Source: Liolophura sinensis (taxonomy: Eukaryota > Mollusca > Polyplacophora > Chitonida > Chitonidae). Taken from it: a DNA stretch of 64,000 bases. How positions within the stretch are numbered: position 1 is the stretch's first letter; every line of letters starts with the position of its first letter. The stretch is taken from assembly GCF_032854445.1 (NCBI RefSeq), contig NC_088301.1, forward strand, positions 49,473,116 through 49,537,115, in the 5' to 3' direction. The notes under the pieces were generated by a model that worked only from the letters and a program-made list of their open reading frames with translations, did not search any database and was not told the DNA's origin. A program made the translations under genes and the position numbers. This document shows positions 34,205 to 47,158 of this stretch, piece after piece.

Positions 34205-35825
34205 TTGGATTAGTGCTGTGTGTCACTAGCTCAGTGCTGTGCGGCAGTGGGTTAGTACTTTGCATCAGAATTATCTTAATGTGTGTCACTGACTCAATAC
34301 TGTGCAACAGTGGGTTAGTACTTTGCAACAGTGGCTTAGTGCTGTGTGACAGTTGCTCAGTAATGTGTGGCAGTGGCTCAGTACTGTGTGGCAGTGGCTC
34401 AGTGCTGTGTGGCAGTGACAGTGCTGTGCGACAATTCCACAGTACTGTGTGACAGCGACTCAGTACTGTGTGGCAGTGACTCAGTACTCCACGGCAATGA
34501 CCCAGTAATGCACGGCATTGACCCAGTACTGTGTTTAAGTGGCTCAGTGCTGTGCAATGAGTGCTGTGCGACAATAGCACAGTAATGTGTGACAATGGCT
34601 TAGTAATGTATGGCAGTGATTCAGTCCTGCACAGCAATGGCTCGGTAATGTGTTTAAGTGGCTCAGTGCTGTGCGGCAGTGGCTCAGTACTGTACGATAG
34701 TGGCTCAGTACTGTGTACCAGTGGCTCAGTGCTGTATGGCAGAGGTTCATTACTGTGTGAGGGTGGCTCAGAATTGTATGACAGTGGCTCAGTGTTGTGA
34801 GACAGTTGCTCAGTACTGTGAGGTGGTGTCTCAGTGCTGTATGACAATGACTCAGTACTGTGTACAGTGACTCAGTACTGCGCAGCAGTGGTTCAGTACT
34901 GTGCACAGTGGTGCACTGTGTGTAATTCACACAGCACTGTGTGTCAGTCACTCAGCATTATGTGTCAGTCACTTAGTAGTGTGAGTCAGTGGATAATTAC
35001 TGCGTGGCAGTGGTTCAGTTCTGTGTGTCAGTTGCTAAGTAGTGCGTGGCAGTGGTTCAGTTCTATGTGTCAGTTGCTAAGTAGTGCGTGGCAGTGGTTC
35101 ATTCCTGTGTGCCAGTTGCTAAGTAGTGTGTGGCAGTGGCTGTGGCTTAGTCCTGTATGGCAGTAGCTCAGTACTATGCAACAGAGGTTCAGTTCTATGT
35201 GTTAGTGGCTTGGGACAGTGTGACAGTGGCTCAGCAGTATGCGACAGTGGTTTTGTGGCAATGGCTCAGTACTGTGTGACATCAGCTTGGTACTGTGTGG
35301 CATAAGTTCAGTACTGTTTAGCATTAGTTTGATGTTGTGCTCCAGATGTTCAGTAGTGTTTTGCATTACCTTGGTACTGTAAGGCAGACGTTCAGCGTTG
35401 TATGGCATTAGATTGGTACTATACGGCAGAGGCTCAGTACTGTGTGGCTGTGGATTAGTACTGTAAGGCAGACGTTCAGTACTGTGTGGCTGTGGATTGA
35501 TACTGTGCGACAGAGGCTCAGTACTGCTTGGCATTAGCATTGTTCTGAGCGGCAGTGGCTCAGTACTGTGCGGCAGTGGCTTGATACTGTGCGGCAGAGG
35601 CTCAGTACTGCTTGGCATTAGCATTGTTCTGAGCGGCAGTGGCTCAGTACTGTGTGACAGTGGCTTGATACTGTGCGGCAGAGGCTCAGTACTGCTTGGC
35701 ATTAGCATTGTTCTGAGCGGCACTGGCTCAGTACTGTGTGGCATTGGCTTGGAACTGTGCAGCAGAGGTTCAATACTGTTTGGTATTAGCTTGGTTCTGA
35801 GCGGCAGTAGCTAAGTACTGTTTGA
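34205..35825. repeat. 21-bp satellite array with 42-bp and 84-bp higher-order periods
   Basis: About 77 units of a 21-bp motif such as CAGTGGCTCAGTACTGTGTG. In 35002-35140 the pattern repeats every 42 bp (starts 35002, 35044, 35086, 35128). In 35511-35820 it repeats every 84 bp (starts 35511, 35595, 35679, 35763). Because 21 is a multiple of three, long open frames appear on both strands: heptads of the HSTEPLP type on minus (34197-34847, 35202-35744) and GSVLCGS on plus. I read these as by-products, not genes. Confidence 0.95.
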
Positions 35826-35907
35826 CAGTAGCGCACAGTGAATGGCAGCACGGTACAGTGATAAACCTTATAGTAGGGCAATGTAAAGGCATAGTACGTT
35901 AGAAAGT

Positions 35908-35953
35908 TAGCAATACTGTGCGATTGTGAGCAATACTGTGCGATTGTGAGCAA
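35908..35953. repeat. Short 20-bp tandem duplication
   Basis: GAGCAATACTGTGCGATTGT occurs twice in tandem with a partial third unit, an outlier of the satellite that ends 90 bp earlier. Confidence 0.85.
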
Positions 35954-36094
35954 CACCATCGACAATTAGTTTCTGGTCAATACAATGCAGTAACTGCACA
36001 GTAGAGTGCGGTGAATGTTTTACTGTGTAGCAACTTTAAGGCGTTTACCTGGAATCATTATGACAATGCGAGTGTCTGTTTCAGGTTTTTTATT

Positions 36095-36275
36095 TACCTA
36101 GTTACTGTTTTACCCAAGAATATGTCACTTTGTGACGTCGGTCAGCATTATGGTGGGAGGAAACCAGGCAGAGCGCACGATCACCCCCAGGTTGTTGGCA
36201 GACCTTCCCACGTACAACCGGAGAGGAAGCCAGCATGAGATGCACTTGAACTCACAGCAACGACTAGGCCACTGT
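36095..36275 (-). repeat. SINE fragment
   Basis: Contains AGCATTATGGTGGGAGGAAA and GAGGAAGCCAGCATGAGATG, reverse complement of the SINE body. The extreme 3' tail is degraded. It lies just past the 21-bp satellite. Confidence 0.7.
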
Positions 36276-36279
36276 CCCG

Positions 36280-39200
36280 TTTCCCTCACTTAAGTTTTAA
36301 CTAATATATAGGCTGTTAAGTTCGGTTGTAAAATTCTGTGAAGAAAACGGATGCGTGTCGGTGATTTTCCAGTTATCAATTTAGTGTGTGCCACACAAAG
36401 ATTTGTCATCTTTTCTTCAAACACAGTGATAATCAGGCAATCATTATCAAATGTTAACAATCTGAATTTTAGTGCTTATTGAATTTATACCTTAACACCA
36501 AACCACATTGCTGTAGTAGCACAGGTATATTTGTACCTGGGCAACCCTTATTATACAATAGTATAGCATCGTCGGTATGGCTGAAATCATATGTTCATTA
36601 GTAGAACAACGAACCTCTACAGACTCCCAAATCATATTCAAATACTTTAGACATATATGTACATAGAGATATTTGCATAATCCAATAATATTTCTTTAAC
36701 TAAGCGATTTATCAGTATTTGGTACCGCGTTTCTGAATTTTTCATTTCCTGGACTTTTGGAATTGTAATAGGGTTACATGTGTAGCGTAATTTGCAGGTT
36801 ATAACCATGCATTTCTAATAGGTTATGATGTACCTGTGGTTAGTATTTATGTATAGGTTTATTGTCACGAATTCACATAAAGACCATCTCTGAGAATAAA
36901 AGTCGAACGATCAAGCCGGTACTTCAAAGCTTCACATCAAAGACATCGGGCGGGAAACCAAAACCTTTGTAGAAGTCTTAGTGACCAACTCTCACAGACT
37001 ACAATTTTTCAGACAGACAAAAAACACACCTGAGTTAAACTGTGGTCATTAATTCACTTGTGTCAGGGAGATGGTGTCTTAAAAAATTATTGTTACCTGT
37101 AACGATCTTGATTCAGTATATCTTAGATCGCTCATGTGTGAATGCCTTTCTTAATACGCTTTTATTAAGCAACCACTTAAACGATCATTTATTACAAACC
37201 AGTAAGATTAACCACACAGAAGGGGTAACGGTGGCAAATCTCACAAGGGTGTTTTCTAAACTATGCATATCCCGACACAGTTCTCTCTTTGATCTTTCTT
37301 TTTTCATCTCTACCGTCAGTGAATTAACTACAAATGGATTTTGCTTATGACCGTTCAGTGACTGAAAAAAATGTGATTAATTGCTGATTAAAAATGCGTT
37401 AGCGGGAAAAAAACATGTGATGGAAGTCACAAATTTGGCGGCATGTAATTTAAAGTTAGCCGCTTTCCTTGTTTGGCCCACAAAAACACATCCTGGGCCA
37501 GATTTGTGAATGAGAAGTCCCCATTCACGGTTTGGTGTGTGGTATCCATCCATGCGTGCATCTGTCGCTATTCATTAATTCGCTGACCGGCATAAAATAT
37601 TCGATATCTACCTCGAAATCTATAGTCAATTGTAAGTGTATCTACAGGCTGTACAATTGAAACTGACACCTTACAATTTGATATACTGTTATTTGTTTCC
37701 TATTTCTGAACACTTGAATGCTACATAATTACCCATTTCATTTGAAATGAATCATATTTAAGTCGTTGACACGTTATTTCAAATCGATCGGATAATGACT
37801 TCCGTACATAATTTCTTAATCTATACGTTAACCATTGCTGTCGTTAAAACTGGAGGAGTAGGAAGGAATGTTAAACGTCTCCCAACCTACAGAATAATGT
37901 GTGGATATTACTGACACACACTATCGAAACTTCTCTTGTATTTGCTCCTTCTGATTGTTGACTTATTATTAAAGGTAAAGGAAAAGGTTTTTGCGTCTGT
38001 GTCTAAATGGAGGTTAATTTATACGGTGTATAAAAGACATCCTAAAAAGTTTAAGCAATGTTGGTACGTTACAATATATATATAGTAAGTATGTGGTCTA
38101 AATGCGATGACACAGTAAAAATGCTTTGGAATTTACATCCAGACAGCGGTTTAGACATTCCTGAGGCTTTTCCATAATTGTCCACATTTATTTGGATCGT
38201 TCATTTCCCACACTTACCGCCATTCCAAAAAGATGATTAACAAATAAACACAGTCTTATTTGTGACGTCTTGTTCGCGTAGAAAAAATAACAAGTCTCCT
38301 TAGAAAGGAGCGATCTATGGCATTTACTAATATATCGTGACAAGTGGTTTTCAGGTTAAAAAAGCGTCTATAAACAGGAGAAACAATTAGGCAGCGAGAG
38401 GTATAATGTCGCAACGTCTAGGTAGGTCAAGCTTAGGTGGCTTTGATGAGGCCTTCACTCGGCCTTTAATCGGAAAACTCCTGCGAAAAGTTGACTTTAT
38501 CACAGAGGACGAGTGAGTTATGAATCATCATGTTCTCCGTCTATAACCACATCTGTCTCCTAGTACTAACAGAAAATAAAGGAGGAACTTGCCGCCCAAC
38601 CTCAAAGCTATTTAACCTGTACTGTAGAAAATAGTAGTGTACGCTAGATCATTCTCTAGAAAAGCCGAGAACTATCTCAACACATTCTTACGCTGTCGCG
38701 CACTTTGCATTCTTAAAGTTTAGACGCGTGTACTACGGAAATGTTTTGTCATGTCAAGTATTGGGGGTGCGGATAAGAGAGGGGAAAGAGTTATGTGTTT
38801 GTACATGTACACCATGGTGTACATATGTGGGTGTGAGAAACTACTTTAAGGGTATAATAGCTCTCTTAAACCAATATCCATCCCACACTCATTTACTATT
38901 GTAATTGTTCTGTAATTTAATGAGAGAATTTAAGAGAATTAAGTTATAATCGTCAAAGGATATGACCCAGAGAATGCTTTTCATACTTTTAATATTTAAA
39001 AACCTTAAATTCTGATGCCTTCATATAAATATAGTTAAGTGCATATACTCATAAGTTAAATATGACTATGTGACATTCGGAATAAGATGAAAAAAGTTTG
39101 AATGTTCAAAAATGTTACATACATTCTCGCAAATGCAATAATTCTTACAGCCGACCTTTTTCCACATTTCATTTATATAAAACGTAAATGTTCTAAATTG

Positions 39201-39440
39201 TATCACAATGCCAAACATTAATCCCTGTAACACCATGGAAACATCGAGGTCAGAAACAGTCTTTTTCTGTAACTTCCACAAGGCTATAGTGTTCTCATAC
39301 GCATCGTGTTCAATTACATCGCCATGTTAACAGCTACAATTCAAAACTAAATTGTGACATACTTTTTTGATTAACAACGTCTCATAAACTAGTATGATAC
39401 CTCATTTTCATGTCGGTTACATTTACGCGTTTAGAACATT
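36280..39440. other. No gene recognised
   Basis: AT-rich. A 102-codon plus frame at 37042-37350 has no recognised motif or convincing splice context. Confidence 0.5.
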
Positions 39441-39447
39441 CCTTGTG

Positions 39448-39660
39448 TCACCAGATTGATAAAAGTTAAACACCTGCAAACATACAGCTACGAGTGATTT
39501 GGATCACCAGATGGACACGAACTAAACACCTGCAAACACACAACTATTTGTGATGTGGATCACCAGATTGAGAAAAGCTACACACCTGCAAACATACAGC
39601 TACTAGTGATTTGAATCACCAGATTGACAAAAGCTGAACACCTACAGACAACCGGCCAAC
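39448..39660. repeat. 56-bp tandem repeat, about 3.7 units
   Basis: TCACCAGATTGA begins units at 39448, 39504, 39560 and 39616, exactly 56 bp apart. Each carries ACACCTGCAAACATACA and CTAGTGATTTG. Confidence 0.95.
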
Positions 39661-40257
39661 GTAACAACTACTAGTATAGCCGTTTTAATGTCTTACTTTC
39701 GTCGTGTTCAACGATGTTTTTGGAAACTGGCCGTGCGATTATTAATCCGGAGTATGTTAACAGTTTGTAAACAAACACCTGTTTCGTCGCCTTGATCAAA
39801 TCAGTGGAGCACTGGGTAACTATATTTAATATACCGGAAAAATTCTTAAAAACATCTTGAAAATAGACTCAGTTAAATGCTGTTACATTCCAAACATACC
39901 GGAATTACCTAGTGAATGCTTCCGCGAAAGAAAATACACATAAAAGTCGGTACATAATTGGTGGTTATTTGTGTCTTGTTCCCTTTTTGCCTGCACGTCA
40001 TAAGACCAGTTTTACATAAAATCATTGCCTGAAGTGTGCTCCATATACTGTCTCACAACTCACAACATAAAGATGTTTTCACTTAGCTAATACTAGTCCT
40101 TTGGATATGCACAACAGGTGCATGTATTACTTGGCCAGGGACTTTTGTGTGTTTATGTCTAAAATTGCCATCACAGAAATGAGAGTTTACCTTTCAAAGA
40201 CATGATAACTGATGGGCGTTAAACGATTGTTGGTAGCTTGTCTTAAATGTAGCATAC

Positions 40258-40276
40258 TATATATATATATATATAT
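40258..40276. repeat. (TA)n microsatellite
   Basis: About nine TA units. Confidence 0.9.
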
Positions 40277-40864
40277 TCTACATCAAAAGAAAAAGAGAAT
40301 GACAAGTAAGTTCGATATGGAGCTCTTTACAGACCAGGGAACTGCTAAACCACAAACATATGTCGCATCGATCATAGTAACTGTTTACATTCTTAAACCT
40401 TTCAGTATGGTTTTATTTTCAGCCAGTCAAGAAGGTAATTTGTGGACTTAACTGCTTCCGAGTCGCTAGGAAAAAAAAACGCTTGAGATTCCTTTCACCA
40501 GAGCACGGCCCGCGATAGTTCCCATGATTCTCATAATTTAACCTTCTCTTTCAACATGGTGCAAGCTTCTCGTGTCACATTATATATTTCCTCTCTTTGA
40601 ATACTGAAATAGTGCAAGAATTACACAATTATGATGTCGCTTTTACTTATGATGTCGCTCATGAGCAGTATATCAGCAGTACATAAGCAGTTTTTGTTTG
40701 CAAAGATTCACTTCTGCACTTTGGAAAAGACACTAAATACGTGATAACAAAATTATGCCTCGCATTTAAAAGGACTGATCTCCGTGCACTGAGGTTTTGT
40801 GATACATTGGGTTAACCACGTGCTCGTGAATCCAAGCGACATAAACAGTGTTTAAAGCTGATAT

Positions 40865-41005
40865 ATTTATTTATTTATTTGATTGGTATTTCAGTTTATT
40901 TATTTGATTGGTATTTTATACCGTAACCAAGAGTAACTCACTTATAGGACGACTGCCAGCATTATGGTGGGAGGAAGCCAGCATGAGCTGGGCTTGAACT
41001 TTTTA
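40865..41005 (-). repeat. SINE 3' fragment with duplicated tail
   Basis: TTTATTTATTTGATTGGTAT occurs twice (from 40869 and 40897), followed by ACCGTAACCAAGAG and CAGCATTATGGTGGGAGGAA. This is a truncated minus-strand SINE whose tail has been locally duplicated. Confidence 0.7.
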
Positions 41006-41316
41006 CAAAAAAATGTTTATATCATCAGTTCCATTCTCAATTCATAGTCATAAAACGACAGACCAAAAGTGCCATCCACCGCTTGTATTGTCACCAAGGT
41101 CCACCAAACGGCGGGAACCAAGGATTGAGGCGGGCGCTCTTTGTGTTATTATATAACGCCTTGATATTACTTCCAGGACAAGCCAGTTGTGCGTATCTTA
41201 GGAAGCAATAGGACGACGTCAAGCAACTGTAACACATCCGCTCTATTGTTGGTTTAGCTCTTTGCTGTCACGTTATGTATTCTCTCACAAGCGTCCATAA
41301 TTTCATTGCTTATTAC

Positions 41317-41359
41317 ACCCCCCTCAAAACCCCCCTCCCTCAACACCCCCACCTTCCCC
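41317..41359 (-). other. C-rich tract, G-quadruplex potential on minus strand
   Basis: Runs of C6, C6, C3, C5 and C4 separated by one to six bases satisfy the usual four-run quadruplex pattern on the complementary strand. Confidence 0.6.
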
Positions 41360-44300
41360 AGCATTGGCGCTAACTTTACGTAGTGACGTTATAACAACCA
41401 TGTAAATGGGCCACTTTTGTATCTGTGCAGAGGGAGAAAAAGCTACACCCATGGTTCCTTATCCACGACTCGGACGACGAGTTCAGTGCCCAGTAACGGT
41501 GACAATCAAACCACATCTTCTTGTAAAAATCCGTTTTGCTATTTGCACTGCTATGTTGTGAACTTGTTCATCGCACCTGCTCCAGAAGCCCTCAAGTGTT
41601 TCAAGAAGTCCGTTTCTGTCGAGTCAACATGTATTCGTGCCTGGGACATCTTTATGGTCTGACTCAGTCCCTATTGAACCATCCAACGAACAGAAGTATT
41701 ATACGTGAAATCACGTAGCCATTAAAGACATACATGCGAATAAACTATACACTGGAAACAATTAAAATATGATGAATAGTGGCGATGCATACATATGAAT
41801 CTCAGCCAAGCACTCGATGCATCGTTAAATGTTTGAAAATTTGTCTTAAGACACAGACTGAAGGCAAAGTTGTCCAGCACGTATTGAAAAAAATTAGCTT
41901 TTAAAAGGCCACTACTTTATATTGACTGAGCGTTAATATACGACCATCTGGCGGTGCATAATCCCAGTATAAATGAAGTAGTGAAGTATATTTTAAGTAT
42001 CCTGATTGACTAGAATTAAAGCAGGCTTATTTACAAAAACTATAATAAAGGAATTTGACCGTCCACTTTTATTATTTAAATGATTGGTTACCTGACAAAT
42101 CGACTGAGTTAAAATCCCAGATGATGAAAGGACAGCTGACTCTAACCTACGGCGTTAATGACCAGGGCTTCTACTAGTATAAAGTATTGAAAAGATACTT
42201 CAAGTGTAAAGTTGTGAACCTTTTACACATTTGATAATTTAATATAGATACAGAATATCAACTATTAACCTGTTGGTGTAATATACATTTTATGGACAAC
42301 TGCGTTTAGTTTTTACAGGAGTATATTATAAAGAAGTAATAGGCGAAAACGCAGATTTTTACTCCGAGGACTGCTAACTTGTATTTCGTTTTATCAATCC
42401 CGTTTATGTCTATATATCGTAGTGAAGCGAATTGTACCACTGGCAAATATTCTAGAGTTACATTATTACTAATATGACTTTTATAACACGCACTATCGTT
42501 ATTCTGAATAAGGACAAAGTCGTCTCTGCGTCTGTGTGTACAGAGGACCGGAAATACGGCGGACCGGAAGTCGTAAAGCCTGGACCACCAGTATGACACC
42601 AAATTTCATGGAAACGGCGACATCAGACAAACCAACCACTATTAAAAGATAATCTGGAATGTACCTATAGTGAAATGTGGTTGAGCTTCCGATTTTCTTC
42701 ACCACAAATCCATAACCATATCATCCGGATCCATAACCCACAATGATAAGATTGATATGGCCGTGCCGTGACCGTCGCGCTATAGCGTAAATGGAACGCA
42801 TCCGCTCCCATTCGTCGACTAAGAATGTAGAATTACGTGTCTGTGTTAACGTGACCTTAAATAGGCTCAGAGCGACACTTAATCTTCTACTATACTATTC
42901 TATACTATGCTGGTTATCACTGGTTCTCTCACGAACCGCGTTCCACTAGCCTGACACCTAATATCCAGTTACTAGAAATGGATTCTTATGTTGTGACTGT
43001 ATCTCGTGTTCTATATAGGTAAGAGCCTGTTCTTATTGTATGCCAACTGACGAAGTTTAAAACACAACGTGTATACATGACCTTTATTGGTAAGACAAGT
43101 TCATCATTGCCTTAATCATCACACGCGTTCGCCATACAGTATACGGCCCGAAGTACTTGCGCACATGTCCAACATCACCCTATATCCTCTCCTCGGCTAT
43201 TCTCTTCAGGATGTTGATTATAATCGTTCTATATGTTACACCTCTTGGGTTATAGGACCTTACTGGTGATAATTAATAGTGATGAAAGAAAATGAATTGC
43301 ATCACTATAGTTGACTTGATGTGTATTAATTTAATGCCGGGGGTAGCTCCACTAAATGGGGAGTAATTGTTATTTGTTCATCATCGATAATAACCAAATT
43401 TAAGAAACAGGGACAATAAAATGCTGAAAAATACGAAGACGTTTACAGCTTAATGTAAAAAACTATTTAAGTTTTGTGTTAATGTTATCTGGTGGTATAA
43501 AAGGTCACCCCTTACCGCGAAAATTTACCCTGTGACCTATTTGATGTCAATGTGTTTTTGGAGGAAACTTGGCAGTGATATATGTCGGACTTGAGAATAT
43601 TCAGTCTGTAGATTTTATCCATGCAGCAAGTATTGAAATTGTGGTAGACAAGCATATATGCATACAAATTACAGATGTTGTTACTTTTTAAGTAGTTTCA
43701 ATAATATCTCTTTTAAGATAAAATGAGTTAAACCAACAGTCAATCAGCTGACATTTTTTTACTCATGTGGTTGTTGTACTTTTGGGTCGCCCCCTCCTAT
43801 GGAAGCCGATAGAGGACGTCTCACTACCTCGACCTTTCTAATACAAGACAGCGATGAGAGGTAGCGAGGCAGCGAAACGAAGTAGCGATACGAGAAAGCG
43901 TATATATATATATAGCACTTGTGTGATTTGTCAAATATTTCCCTGAACAGTTTAATAACTTTCTTTTGCTGAAATAAATTTGTTTCGTCATACCAACTGA
44001 GAGGCTTCGTTTACAAGAAATGCCATTGTTTAACAGCAGCTTTTGCTCAAATATTTTACTGGGTGTGTTAGCTGGTCTGTAGATCCATGTTGTCACATCC
44101 GCTATTTAAATGTCACCAGAATCAAACGCCCGTAGTCCTTTCATGAAGTAACTTAATATTGCTGAAATCATAGCAAAGGTTCTTATTATATGATTCAAAT
44201 GTGTGATATGAATTTAGAGAAGGACAGAAGCTATTTTAGTGTTCAGTTAATTGAAAATGAAATAGTTAATATATATAAAAAAGAAATATAGAAGAATTTA

Positions 44301-46211
44301 GAGTTGGCACACATCCAGTAAACTTCTCAATGACGGTCGGCAACATGTCGCACCCAGGCATTAACGTTGTACATTAATTGCCTTCAAAACTGAGCTGTAG
44401 TTTAAGTTAGAGTGGGAGGTTACAGCAAGAGCCCGGGTGCAAGCTGTGGTGCATGATCCGTTCACAGAGCTATAGATGATGTCTCACATCATCATACACT
44501 AGTTCAAGGCTAGATTTCATCTGACCTCATTTTATGATTAAACTTAAAGAGAATATATAAATCGATAGCACGCGATACAATAAGGCGGATTTTGTAACAT
44601 GTGCCTCTGTATGTACGTAAATAGGGATTGAAAATGGTCCTGTGAATTAAATTTGTGTTCATAGATAATCATTAATAAAGGCGTAAATTTTCATATTTAT
44701 TTTTAAAAAGGGTGAATCTATCTAATAAGTACAATCCATATGTATCGTTCTTACCATACGATAAAGAGAACCTACAGCGTTCCTCTAAAAATGAGATCAG
44801 CTAAGAATACATTTGGCGATCGAAACCTCGTAGTGCTTGAGAAACAAGCGCAAATCCTCAGTAGCGGCAACATCCCGGATGGAGTGCAGTGCAGATCGCC
44901 TTGCAGGAAGGCCCATATACATCAGGACCCATGAATGACCTAGATTAAAAAATAGGGAGTCAAAAACTTCACCGACACACAGATAGACAATATTATGGTG
45001 TTGCTTGTCGTAGCGGAAAGACTGCCTCATACATAGAGCTGAACGAGGCAATGACAAACCGTTCGACTTGAAACTTTTGAACTTTATAAAGGTCCCGCCC
45101 ACACGGGATGAATTCGAATAGTGAATTTAGTCAGTGATTATAGTACACTCTTCATACACAACTTTACCAGAAATATGATACACACTCGGTGATTTCATCA
45201 AAAACAATGGTGGTATTCAAATCACAACCCTTTACGTAAAAGACAATCTCATGTGTCCGACCGTGAAACACCGTATAAAACGCCATATCCTTCTCTGTTT
45301 TACCTTTAACACATGCTCATTTAGGGACATATTGGTATTCATGGATGAAAGTCTATATTGATCCCATCTGACCAGGAAATGGGGTTTTTAGCAGGGAGAA
45401 AGTTAATAACATTTGAAGCCTAACTCCGTAACTGTTTCTAACGGCTGGCGTTAACTTTGCATGGACTTGAAGTTAATTTATAAGCGGCTGTCAGAGATAG
45501 CAGTATAATTTCCCCAAAAAGAAAATGAAAATCGTACCTTAGGCAATGGCAAGAGAAAGCTTTCGCAGACAGAAACATGTGTAATCTTCATTTTCATACT
45601 AATAGGTCGGTTGTTTCTAACCCGTTTCCGATCCCTTTACGAGGATAGACACAGTCTTCTCTATAGAGTAATGATGTCTCGGGTGAGATGAAAATGTCGC
45701 TTGTAACAGGAAATATCTGTGCCCGTGTAATAATCTTGTGAGATTTCAGACAACTGATCAAACTCTTTATTTTGCGGGGGCATCGCCTTTAAATTAGATT
45801 TGATGAATTGCTTTTCATGCCATTGCGATAATCATTTTACGCTGATAGTGAAGCGCTGGGTGGAAACAGCAGGCCAACATTTATCAGCTCGCTGAACACA
45901 TTTTATTACCGAAGACTGAATTGATTGAGACGGACATCTAAATAAGCTCCCATACACAAAGCTTAGTGTAGCACAATGTCTAGTTTTAAGTCAAAAACTA
46001 TATATAGAAAGGTGTTATTCACATGGTCTTTATATTGTTGTAAATATGCGTAAATAGTATTAGCAATCTGCTACCAACGGTATAAGCAAACGAAAAATTC
46101 CAGTCTCATATGCATAGATTATAAACTAAAGGGGCATCAGCCATGCGAAATACAATATATTACCACTGATTTTTTTTACATATATTTCATATTTTTAAAC
46201 CAGGGGCAATG

Positions 46212-46400
46212 TATTTATTTTTATTTATTTGGCTGGTGTCTAAAGCTATGCTTATGAGTTTTTCACTTATATTACAACTGTCAGATTTAAAAGTAGAGAA
46301 AGCCAGAGTAAACGGAACACACCACTATCCTTCGCCAGGAACCTGACCAACCCCATGAATTCAACCCGCAGCCGGGCCAGCAAGAGCTGGATTCGAAGGA
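46212..46400 (-). repeat. Heavily diverged SINE fragment
   Basis: TTTATTTATTTGGCTGGTGT, TTTTTCACTTATATTACAAC and AACCCCATGAATTCAACCC follow the order of the SINE reverse complement, with much divergence. Confidence 0.4.
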
Positions 46401-47115
46401 GCGGTTTCCTTGGACAAGGGTCTGACGGGCGCAGCAAAGACAGCACCGTAAGAGGATTTCTTGTGTTCGAATGTGACTTTCTGAAACTCGCCGTAAAGAT
46501 ATGAATGGATAAGTTTTTTAAACTGTGTGGCCAATTTTTCAAAATAAAGTTTCGAAAATATATATTCGCAATGCCACAATCAATCCTTTAAAAATTCAAT
46601 ACATTATCGCCCCTAGGACGTATTTTTGGGGCATTAAAATCTACCAGAAAACACAGAAGAGTGCTACACGCATGTCACAAAGCAGCAATTCACCCACAGT
46701 ACATATTCCAATCCCTACTCCCTTGTCATGACTAACCAACAAGCCGTAAGACATGCAAATAAGCCAGAGGAGGAATTGAACTTTCGACGTCACAGGAGCG
46801 AGCTAATGTAGGACGCACATGTATGTAATATAAGTCTTTCACATGTGTATCCTGTTTCAACCACGGAGCAGAAGCGGAATCCTCTTTATGGCTGATGAAA
46901 ACAATGTATCCACCCCCCCCCCCCTCCAATAACACCCACGCTCACACACGCTAGTACCCATGGGAATATATGAGACTGCTGAAGCGTGCGTAAATGTTAG
47001 TAGGCGAACGTGTGTAGGCATGGCACGGGAGATGTATGCAGTTACCCTTACACCCAGCACACATAAGCGCACCTTCAATGTTTATCGCTGCCAAACGAAT
47101 CACAATTTTTTTCTT

Positions 47116-47158
47116 GGGACGGAGGGGAAGGGGGAGGGTACAGGTAGGGGAGAGGGGA
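47116..47158 (+). other. G-rich tract, G-quadruplex potential
   Basis: G3, G4, G5, G3, G4 and G4 runs separated by one to eight bases. It sits inside a 138-codon open frame (46960-47376) that I cannot assign and that may simply reflect skewed composition. Confidence 0.6.

Noticed and set aside
34197-34847. 216-codon minus-strand open frame of heptad repeats
   Set aside because: It is a translation of the 21-bp satellite. Equally long frames occur on the other strand and in other phases, and nothing non-repetitive flanks it.
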